DNA from: Thalassospira profundimaris
GTDB lineage: Bacteria; Pseudomonadota; Alphaproteobacteria; Rhodospirillales; Thalassospiraceae
DNA length: 64,000 bases
Direction: 5' to 3'
Assembly: GCF_003326795.1 (NCBI RefSeq)
Contig: NZ_JPWI01000006.1
Coordinates: forward strand, 124,001 to 188,000
Shown: positions 55,479 through 62,754 of the stretch, one piece after another
Layout of the letters: the number at the start of each line of letters is the position of its first letter
Position numbering within the stretch: the stretch's first letter is position 1
Translations under genes and position numbers: made by a program
Notes under the pieces: generated by a model
The model's input: only the letters and a program-made list of their open reading frames with translations
Databases searched by the model: none
What the model was told of the DNA's origin: nothing

Positions 55479-56477
55479 TCAGAGTACCTCGGCAATCACG
55501 GCCAGACAGTCCCCCGTCTTGATCAGTCCGGGGAAGTGACGACACGATAGAATACCATCGCGCGGGGCATGATATTCACGTGGTTCTGTGCCAGTGCGTT
55601 CAACATCATAGATGCGGGCAATCAGATCACCCTTCCTGACCATGGCACCCAGATCAACACAGGGTTCAAACAGGCCGGTTGCCTCGGATGCGACAAAGCA
55701 ATTGTCATCAGGCATATCAAGCATGGTGGTGCCATCCGGTGCAGGATCGATATCACCTGACATGATGCCCGCATGGATCAGGATGTTGCGCACACCGCGA
55801 TCAGCAATGGCAACCCGTTCTGCGGTGGTTGACCCGCCACCCCCCAGTTCGGTGGTGACAAAGGTTTTGCCTGCTTCCTCGACCACGGTGTCAAACATGC
55901 CAACCGCATCAAGTTCAAGCATCATCATGGCATAGGGGGCGCCAAAGGCCTTCATCGCGGCAACGCAACGGGCTTCCTGTTCCTTGTCAGGCAGGACATG
56001 GGCCGCCGCAAACGGGATGAAATCAAGCGTCTTGCCGCCGGAATGGATATCAAGAACGATATCGGCCCCGGGCACCAGATAGCGCAGGATATAATCCGCA
56101 ATTTTTTGCGTCACGGTGCCATCAGGCTTGCCGGGATAGGACCGGTTCATGTTGCCTGCATCAATCGGGGAGGTGCGCGACGCACTGCGAAATGCCGGAT
56201 AGTTCATGGCAGGCAGGATGATCACCCGCCCGCGGATATCCGCGGGTTCAAGCGACCCTGCCAGTTTGAAAAGCGATACCAGCCCTTCATATTCGTCACC
56301 ATGGTTGCCACCGGTCAAAAGGGCAGTGGGGCCATCGCCATTTTGAACAACCGTGATCGGGATCATCACGGCCCCCCATGCGGAATCGTCACGCGAATAG
56401 GGCAGCTTTAAAAAGCCGTGATGGACGCCATCCTGATCAAGCGGGATCGTCGGGCTGATGGGTGATGGTTTTGTCAT
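55479..56477 (-). CDS. doeB: N-acetyl-L-2,4-diaminobutyrate deacetylase
   Basis: A 332-residue zinc carboxypeptidase-like enzyme (AstE/AspA family). Zinc ligands are His59 and Glu62 (GGNHGDEYEG) and His145 (DIVLDIHSGG). It removes the acetyl group from N-alpha-acetyl-2,4-diaminobutyrate (ADABA) to give diaminobutyrate in ectoine breakdown; also called EutE. It is preceded by an attenuator-like hairpin and lies directly before the AsnC/DoeX gene. Assignment rests on both family and cluster context. Confidence 0.92.
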   Translation of the reverse strand: MTKPSPISPTIPLDQDGVHHGFLKLPYSRDDSAWGAVMIPITVVQNGDGPTALLTGGNHGDEYEGLVSLFKLAGSLEPADIRGRVIILPAMNYPAFRSASRTSPIDAGNMNRSYPGKPDGTVTQKIADYILRYLVPGADIVLDIHSGGKTLDFIPFAAAHVLPDKEQEARCVAAMKAFGAPYAMMMLELDAVGMFDTVVEEAGKTFVTTELGGGGSTTAERVAIADRGVRNILIHAGIMSGDIDPAPDGTTMLDMPDDNCFVASEATGLFEPCVDLGAMVRKGDLIARIYDVERTGTEPREYHAPRDGILSCRHFPGLIKTGDCLAVIAEVL

Positions 56478-56490
56478 GGCCGTATCCTTG

Positions 56491-56525
56491 AAAAAGCCCG
56501 GTCACGCGACCGTCGTTCCCGGGCT
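56491..56525 (-). terminator. Intra-operon hairpin between doeA and doeB
   Basis: On the minus strand AGCCCGG...CCGGGCT is followed by T5, with an inner GGTC/GACC stem. Located between two genes of one pathway, it would attenuate doeB-doeX expression. Confidence 0.65.
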
Positions 56526-56585
56526 GTGGTATCGGGCACCGGATATCTGGTGTTTCACAAATGATCCGGTGCGGCGTTGATCGGG

Positions 56586-57767
56586 CTAGTTCTTGACGAA
56601 CAGCTGGCGCGGATAACTGGTCAGTGTTTTGCTGCCGGTCTCCGTGATCATCATGCTTTCGGTGATCTCGATCCCCCAGTCATCAAACCAGAGGCCCGGC
56701 ATGAAGTGGAATGTCATGCCCGGTTCAAGAACCGTGCGATCACCGGGACGCAGGCTCATGGTGCGTTCGCCCCAGTCTGGCGGATAGGAAAGACCGATCG
56801 GATAGCCACAGCGACTGTCTTTTTCGATGCCGTATTTCTGAAGAACGCCAAAGAAGGCAAGTGCGATGTCTTCGCAGACATTCCCCGGCTTTGCGGCTTC
56901 CAGCCCGGCCTGAAGGCCTTCGATCAGGGCGTTTTCGGCATCAAGGAAACGCTGATCGGGATCGCCAAGATAGATCGTGCGCGAAAGCGGCGCGTGATAG
57001 CGCTTGTAGCATCCGGCAATCTCGAAGAATGTCCCGGCATTGCCCGGAATGGGTTTTTCATCCCAGGTCAGATGCGGGGCGCTGGCATCCTGTCCGGATG
57101 GCAGCAACGGCACAATTGCCGGGTAATCCCCGCCAATCCCGTCAATGCCAGCGATGCCGGTACGGAAGATTTCAGCAACCAGTTCGTTCTTGCGCATGCC
57201 CGGCTCGACGATTTCGAAAATGCGTTCATGCATGTTCTCGACGATGCGTGCGGCCTGGCGCATATAGAAAATCTCGGTCTCGGATTTTACGGCGCGCTGC
57301 CAGTTCACCAGTGCGGTTGCATCGGTGAATTTGGCGTTTGGCAGATGCGTTTGAAGCTGAAGGAAAGCCTTGGCAGAGAAATAGTAATTATCCATTTCCA
57401 CACCGATCCTGCGCGCCCCCCAACCGCGATGCTCGATCACCTCGGCAAGGTAATCCATCGGGTGATGGGTGGTTGATTGCACATAGTAATCGGCATAGGG
57501 AATGATGCGATCATGGGTCATATAGACCGTGCGCTTTGCGCCATTGGCGTCCTGGGATCGCCCGAACCAGATCGGGTCGTCTTCGATCGGGACAAGCACA
57601 CATTGATGGACATAAAAGGACCAGCCATCATAGCCGGTCAGCCAGGCCATGTTTGACGGATCGGTCACGATCAAAAGATCGAGACCCTTCTCCACCATGG
57701 CGTTTTTGGTTTTCTCCAGACGCTCGGCATATTCCTCGCGCGTGAAATTCAATTCAACCTGGCTCAT
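56586..57767 (-). CDS. doeA: Ectoine hydrolase
   Basis: A 393-residue M24 peptidase-fold (creatinase/prolidase type) enzyme that opens the ectoine ring to N-acetyl-diaminobutyrate. It has an N-terminal creatinase-type domain (MAWLTGYDGWSFYVHQ) and a C-terminal pita-bread domain with GTFFEIAGCYKRYHAPLSRT and VLEPGMTFHFMPGLWFDDWGIEITES. The YDGWSFYVHQ segment is typical of DoeA/EutD. Cluster position between eutC and doeB supports the call. Confidence 0.93.
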   Translation of the reverse strand: MSQVELNFTREEYAERLEKTKNAMVEKGLDLLIVTDPSNMAWLTGYDGWSFYVHQCVLVPIEDDPIWFGRSQDANGAKRTVYMTHDRIIPYADYYVQSTTHHPMDYLAEVIEHRGWGARRIGVEMDNYYFSAKAFLQLQTHLPNAKFTDATALVNWQRAVKSETEIFYMRQAARIVENMHERIFEIVEPGMRKNELVAEIFRTGIAGIDGIGGDYPAIVPLLPSGQDASAPHLTWDEKPIPGNAGTFFEIAGCYKRYHAPLSRTIYLGDPDQRFLDAENALIEGLQAGLEAAKPGNVCEDIALAFFGVLQKYGIEKDSRCGYPIGLSYPPDWGERTMSLRPGDRTVLEPGMTFHFMPGLWFDDWGIEITESMMITETGSKTLTSYPRQLFVKN

Positions 57768-57824
57768 CGCAGGCCTCCAAAAAAGGCGGGTTTCAGTTTT
57801 TCCTGACCCATGTTCCTTGTGTTG

Positions 57825-58817
57825 TTAAGACGATATCTCGACACCAGCGTTGGCTGCGTCACAGCGTTCGCGGGCGAGGGTGGCGATTGCGGTGTCCTGG
57901 ACACCGGTTCCGGTCAGGTCACAGACCGTCATCTGGCGGGCAGATGTTCTTCCCGCAGCAGATTTGGCGATGACCTGTCCAAGTTCGGGGAATGTGTCGT
58001 CCGTACCGACAATTCCGGCATCAATGGCATGATGAAGTTCGCCAAGGATGCGTGTTTGCGCCTGACTGTCGCAGACATAAAGGTCTGCCTTGCCAATCAG
58101 GGCAGGATCGATTTCGTTTTTGTGTTCGGCATCCGACCCCATGGCGGTGACATGGGTACCAGCGGCAACCCAGTCGGCCATCAGAACCGGTTCACGGGCC
58201 GGGGTGGTGGTGACAATGATGTCGGCACCCGATGCCGCCTCCTTGCCATCGGTGGTGGCCGTAACCGGAATGCCAAGTTCCCGTGAAGCTGCCTTGGCGC
58301 AGGCTTCGGCCTTGGCGATGTCACGCGCCCAGATGGTTGCCGATGTAATATCGCGCACCAGCGTCAGGGCCCTAAGCTGCAAGCGGGCCTGAACACCGGC
58401 GCCGAAAATTGCGGCATGTCTGGCATCAGGTCGTGCAAGGTGCTTTGCCGCCACACCACCGGCGGCGGCGGTGCGGATATCGGTCAGATAGCCGTTATCG
58501 AGCAGGACGGCTTCAAGCATGCCGGTTTTTGATGAAAACAGGTTCATCATGCCATTGACCGATGGCAGACCCAGTTTCGGATTGTCAAAAAAGCCCGGGC
58601 TTATTTTGATGGCAAAGCCGTCAAGGCCCGGAACATAGGCGGTTTTGACATCGACCTCGCCATTATATTCGTCGATATCCAGACGCAGGATCGGCGGCAT
58701 CCGGACATCCCTGGTCGCCAGCGCATGAAAGGCGTTTTCGACACAGGTGATCGCATCCATATCAAGATCAATCACCTTGCGAAGGTCGCTTTCGGTCAGA
58801 ATTCTGATTTGGGGCAT
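57825..58817 (-). CDS. eutC: Ornithine cyclodeaminase/mu-crystallin family protein of ectoine utilisation
   Basis: A 330-residue NAD-binding protein with the OCD/mu-crystallin pattern: KISPGFFDNPKLGLPSVNG, TDIRTAAAGGVAAKHLARP and the nucleotide-binding IFGAGVQARLQLRAL. In ectoine/hydroxyectoine clusters EutB and EutC are thought to convert hydroxyectoine to ectoine-pathway intermediates. It follows eutB by 5 bases in the same direction. The exact reaction is inferred from known clusters, not visible in the sequence. Confidence 0.9.
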   Translation of the reverse strand: MPQIRILTESDLRKVIDLDMDAITCVENAFHALATRDVRMPPILRLDIDEYNGEVDVKTAYVPGLDGFAIKISPGFFDNPKLGLPSVNGMMNLFSSKTGMLEAVLLDNGYLTDIRTAAAGGVAAKHLARPDARHAAIFGAGVQARLQLRALTLVRDITSATIWARDIAKAEACAKAASRELGIPVTATTDGKEAASGADIIVTTTPAREPVLMADWVAAGTHVTAMGSDAEHKNEIDPALIGKADLYVCDSQAQTRILGELHHAIDAGIVGTDDTFPELGQVIAKSAAGRTSARQMTVCDLTGTGVQDTAIATLARERCDAANAGVEISS

Positions 58818-58822
58818 ATCGG

Positions 58823-59812
58823 TTACTCCGCCATCAGGTCGACGTCTTCGCCGCCAGCAATGCGTTTATGCAATGCCATGTCGATATTGCAGCCCGTGGT
58901 CAGAACAACCGTCTGGCCGGGATTATCAACCAGTCCGGCACGCAGGGCTGCGATACCAACGGCACCTGCCCCCTCGATCACCTGCTGGTCATCGTGGTAG
59001 GCGGCGCGAATGCCATCGGCAATCTGGGCTTCATTGACCAGAACGAAATCGTCGGTCAGATCAGCACACATATCGAAGGTGTATTGATTGTTTTCACCAA
59101 TGCCGCCGCCAAGGCTGTCGGCAAGGGTCGGAAGTTCCCGGACTGCGGTGGGTTTGCCTTCCTGAAGGCTTGTGATCATCGCGCAGCCGCGTTCCATCGA
59201 AATGCCAACCACCCGGATGCCCGGATTGATCGATTTGGCCACCAGCGCCACACCGGCCAGAAGCCCGCCACCTGACAATGGCACCAGAAGGGTGTCAACA
59301 TCTGGCAGGGCTTCGATCACCTCAAGGCCCAATGTCCCCTGACCGGCAATGATGTCGGCATGGTCAAAGGGCGGCAGCATGGTCATGCCGTCTTCCTTAA
59401 CAAGGCGATCGACCTCATGCTGGGCTTCATCCTGTGACCGGCCGATGATGCGGACTTCTGCCCCTTGGGCGCGGATGCCATCAACCTTGTTTTGCGGGAC
59501 CAACTCGGACATGCAAATCACCGAGCGCACCCCGGCATTGCGCGCTGCATAGGCAAGGGCGCGACCATAATTGCCCGTGGATACACCAACCACGCCTTTG
59601 GCCTTCTGGGCATCGCTCAAGCGCAATACGGCATTGGCCGCACCACGCAGCTTGAAGCTGCCGGTATATTGTTGCTGTTCACATTTGAGCCAGACCGGGC
59701 TGCCCACTTGTTCGGAAAGGGCGGTGGACGGACGCAACGGCGTATGGATCACATGACCCGCAATGGTTTTGCGGGCAGAAAGAACATCCGCAAATGTGAT
59801 GGGGTCTTTCAT
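58823..59812 (-). CDS. eutB: Threonine-dehydratase-like PLP enzyme of hydroxyectoine utilisation
   Basis: A 329-residue fold-type II PLP enzyme. PLP Lys54 is in YTGSFKLRGAAN and the phosphate-binding loop is SGGGLLAG (180-187); an ASN-containing segment VSTGNYGRALAYAA contacts the substrate. No ACT regulatory domain follows, unlike biosynthetic threonine deaminase, which fits a catabolic EutB. It overlaps eutA by 4 bp and precedes eutC, in the order eutA-eutB-eutC. Confidence 0.92.
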   Translation of the reverse strand: MKDPITFADVLSARKTIAGHVIHTPLRPSTALSEQVGSPVWLKCEQQQYTGSFKLRGAANAVLRLSDAQKAKGVVGVSTGNYGRALAYAARNAGVRSVICMSELVPQNKVDGIRAQGAEVRIIGRSQDEAQHEVDRLVKEDGMTMLPPFDHADIIAGQGTLGLEVIEALPDVDTLLVPLSGGGLLAGVALVAKSINPGIRVVGISMERGCAMITSLQEGKPTAVRELPTLADSLGGGIGENNQYTFDMCADLTDDFVLVNEAQIADGIRAAYHDDQQVIEGAGAVGIAALRAGLVDNPGQTVVLTTGCNIDMALHKRIAGGEDVDLMAE

Positions 59813-60612
59813 GAGGCCTCGACTTGTTCTTCGGGTTGTGGGGCATGGTCAAACAGGGTTCCGAACCCTGTGACCGGTTTGTCATAGCCAAGCAGATGAA
59901 GCGCATGCCAGATCAGGGCCTGATTGCTGGTGATCACCGGTTTGCCGAGTTGCTGTTCGGCTTTGGCGGCAATTTCGGCAGACCGAATGGCGGTGCAGGA
60001 AATGAACACAGCATCGGCATCGGGTGTATCGACCTTCAAGGCTGCTTCAAGCAGGGCACTTGGCGGCAAAGCGGTCATATCAAGATCGCTATCAAGGCCA
60101 AATCCCATCATCCGGGTGGCCTCAAAGCCTCTGGCGGTAAAGCCAGAGGCAACCGATTGCGTTACTTCGGCAAGATAGGGGGTGACGATGGCAATTTTTT
60201 GCGCACCCACAGCACGCAATGCCAGTTCGCTTGCAAGCATCGGATTGGTGACGCGCACGCCGGGCATTCCCTGATTGATCAGTTCGGCGATCTTGTCCGA
60301 TCCGGTAACAGCTGTTCCCGATGTGCAGCCGAAAATAACAACATCAACGCCGTAACCGGGCATCAGGGTCCGTGCCGCGCGCGGCAGATCGGCTGCCATT
60401 GAACGCAGGTTCTCAACGGTGACCGGATTGGCATTTTCGATGCGTGTGGTGAACAGGCGCACATCATCGGGCAGGATGTTGCGCAGGTCATCCTCGCTAT
60501 TGAAGTCAGTCGCCAGTGTGATCAGCCCGATCTTTCCCGCAGGTCCAACGGGGTCTGGAAAATAGGGCAGGTCTACCGGCTCTGGCGTGACCGCTGGGGA
60601 TACGGACATCAT
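59809..60612 (-). CDS. eutA: Aspartate/glutamate racemase superfamily protein of ectoine utilisation
   Basis: A 267-residue protein started at ATG 60612, 6 bases after GGAG; an ATG at 60624 is an alternative. It has the two catalytic cysteines of the racemase/arylmalonate decarboxylase/maleate isomerase group: Cys96 in VVIFGCTSGTAV and Cys206 in VFISCTAIRS. In hydroxyectoine clusters EutA is proposed to change the stereochemistry of a pathway intermediate. It overlaps eutB by 4 bp. Confidence 0.88.
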   Translation of the reverse strand: MMSVSPAVTPEPVDLPYFPDPVGPAGKIGLITLATDFNSEDDLRNILPDDVRLFTTRIENANPVTVENLRSMAADLPRAARTLMPGYGVDVVIFGCTSGTAVTGSDKIAELINQGMPGVRVTNPMLASELALRAVGAQKIAIVTPYLAEVTQSVASGFTARGFEATRMMGFGLDSDLDMTALPPSALLEAALKVDTPDADAVFISCTAIRSAEIAAKAEQQLGKPVITSNQALIWHALHLLGYDKPVTGFGTLFDHAPQPEEQVEAS

Positions 60613-60718
60613 CCTGAACTCCATGGATGGGGTGGTCCTGTTGGCACGTGGGGACCACCCCGGTTTCACTTGTTATCGAGTATGTTTCCGGGAAGTCCCG
60701 GTCCTGTTCCGGTTTTGC

Positions 60719-62002
60719 CTAGTGGAAGGCAAGCTCGGGCAGGAACAATGCGATTTGCGGAATGAAAATCAGAATCACGGCTGCAAGCAGCAGCATGAAA
60801 ATGAAAGGTGGCGTTCCGCGAATGACCTCGGCATAGGGTCGCCTGAAGATCGCAATTGCCGTAAAGATATCGCACCCGAATGGCGGTGTGGCTGACCCGA
60901 TGGCGACCTGCAAGGTAACCAGCGTGCCGACCAGAACCGGATCCAGACCGGCAGCATTGACCAGCGGCATGAAGATCGGGGTCAGAACCAGAATGACGAC
61001 AATCGGGTCAACGAACATGCAGCCGACAAAGAAGGCGATGCAGATCGCCGCCAGAATGACATAGGGATGTGCCCCTTCAAGACCCAGGGCACCGATCACA
61101 TGTTGCGGAATCTGGGCAAAGGAAATCACAAACGAGAATGTCGTGCCTGCGCCAACCAGAATAAACACAACAGCCGTGATCAGGCCGGTTGATCGCGCGA
61201 TTTCAAGAAGCTCGGACCATTTGACCGATTTGAAAATGATCACTTCAAGGATGATGGCATAGACCACGGCGACCGCTGCGACCTCGGTCGGGCTGACCCA
61301 GCCCAGATAGATGCCGCCGACGATCAGAACCGGGAACATGATGGCAGGACCGGCATTGATCACAGCACGACCGCGTTCCGCCCAGGTCATGCGCGGAATG
61401 GTCGGGATGTTGTGCTTCTTGGCGTAATACATGCAGTAAAGCGAGAACATGATCAGGATCAGAATGCCCGGACCAATGCCTGCGAGGAACAGCTCGCCAA
61501 TCGAGACTTTGCCAACGACGCCAAAGACGATCATGCCGATGGATGGCGGGATCAGAAAGGCAATGTCACTGGCGTTAATGATCAGTGCGATGGCGAATTT
61601 GTCTTCGTAACCGGCCTTGAGCATCTTGGGGCGCAGCGGTCCGCCCATGGCGACCACAGTCGCCTGCGTTGAACCAGACACCGCGCCGAACATTGTGCAA
61701 CCAAGTGCGGTGGTTACGGCAAGACCGCCCCGGACATGGCCGACAAAGGTCATGGCAAGATCAATCAGCCGGTTGGCTGTATGGCCCTTTGTCACGATGT
61801 CAGCGGCAAAGATGAACATCGGCACGGCAATCAGGGCAACAGGCGAGATGCCGGTGACCATTTGCTGGATCAGAATGCGTTCGGGAATGGGCATGTAAAA
61901 GGCGAATGCCACAACACTGGCAGTCGCAAGCGGGACCATCATCGGGAAGCCGAGTACCAGCAGGACCAGCATCACCAGAAGGATTGAGGTTCCTAAATCC
62001 AT
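60719..62002 (-). CDS. uehC: TRAP transporter large permease for ectoine/hydroxyectoine (UehC-like)
   Basis: A 427-residue DctM-family membrane protein with about twelve hydrophobic segments; marks include GCTMFGAVSGSTQATVVAMG, INASDIAFLIPPSIGMIVFG and TLQVAIGSATPPFGCDIFT. Its placement between uehB and eutA supports uptake of ectoines. It is 13 bases after uehB. The ligand-specific binding protein gene is not in the window. Confidence 0.9.
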   Translation of the reverse strand: MDLGTSILLVMLVLLVLGFPMMVPLATASVVAFAFYMPIPERILIQQMVTGISPVALIAVPMFIFAADIVTKGHTANRLIDLAMTFVGHVRGGLAVTTALGCTMFGAVSGSTQATVVAMGGPLRPKMLKAGYEDKFAIALIINASDIAFLIPPSIGMIVFGVVGKVSIGELFLAGIGPGILILIMFSLYCMYYAKKHNIPTIPRMTWAERGRAVINAGPAIMFPVLIVGGIYLGWVSPTEVAAVAVVYAIILEVIIFKSVKWSELLEIARSTGLITAVVFILVGAGTTFSFVISFAQIPQHVIGALGLEGAHPYVILAAICIAFFVGCMFVDPIVVILVLTPIFMPLVNAAGLDPVLVGTLVTLQVAIGSATPPFGCDIFTAIAIFRRPYAEVIRGTPPFIFMLLLAAVILIFIPQIALFLPELAFH

Positions 62003-62015
62003 TTTTCCGTCCTCC

Positions 62016-62597
62016 TTACAGGTGATGATCTTCGGCTTCGAACGTGTCTTCGACCCGATAGGACAGATGCGTGCCGGGTTTGAAGATGTTCGTCGCAGCA
62101 GCGAACAGGAACTGAATGCCGGTAACGGTCAGACCGAACGGAACCCAGAGGACGGTGAAGTAATAGGGAATGCGCAAGGCCGGTGTCAGTCGGTTCGACT
62201 TGATCAGCGACATCACATAATCAACAGAATACCAGGCCAGCAGGAACAGAAGGCATGCGGTGCCCGTGGTGATGATAATCATCATGATCTTGCCCGACTT
62301 CGGGCCAAGCATATCGGTAAAGGCCGACATGCGAATGTGGCGCCCCATGCGGGCCGCCTCGCTAATGCCGACAAAAGTAACAAGAATAATCAGAAACTGA
62401 TTGAGCTCTTCGGAAAAGAAGATGCTCGAACTGAACCCGAGACGCATGATCACGTTGGCGACGGTATTGACCGCCATGATCACGATGCTCCACCCCAGAA
62501 GCTGGCGCTCGATCACGGATAATCCGTCATCAAGATGTTTCAGAATGCCCAGCACCCCGCCACTCGGGGCGGGGGTCTCCCCGTTAGAACCTGACAT
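62016..62597 (-). CDS. uehB: TRAP transporter small permease (UehB-like)
   Basis: A 193-residue membrane protein started at ATG 62597 after a strong AAGGAGG site; an upstream in-frame ATG at 62666 is less likely. Four hydrophobic segments, with the DctQ pattern RLGFSSSIFFSEELNQFL and FVGISEAARMGRHIRMSAF. It is the first structural gene after enuR; no dctP/uehA-type gene lies between them. Confidence 0.88.
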   Translation of the reverse strand: MSGSNGETPAPSGGVLGILKHLDDGLSVIERQLLGWSIVIMAVNTVANVIMRLGFSSSIFFSEELNQFLIILVTFVGISEAARMGRHIRMSAFTDMLGPKSGKIMMIIITTGTACLLFLLAWYSVDYVMSLIKSNRLTPALRIPYYFTVLWVPFGLTVTGIQFLFAAATNIFKPGTHLSYRVEDTFEAEDHHL

Positions 62598-62730
62598 ACG
62601 ACCTCCTTGATGCGCGTGCGAGACATTGTTGCAGAACGTGCTGTGCGGTGAATGGTTCCCTCCCACACGTGTTGTCGTTCGCTTCGCGCCGGTTTGGTCA
62701 GAATAAAAACGCTTTGTCGCGGTTCAATCA

Positions 62731-62754
62731 GATTTTTGTCATGACACAAAAATC
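62731..62754. promoter_or_regulatory. Dyad overlapping the enuR stop, candidate EnuR operator
   Basis: GATTTTTGT (62731-62739) pairs with ACAAAAATC (62746-62754), and a 10-bp palindrome TGTCATGACA lies inside at 62737-62746. The site is about 135 bases upstream of uehB and overlaps the enuR stop codon. EnuR is known to repress ueh-eut operons, so this is a good place for an operator; the exact site is not proven. Confidence 0.45.
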
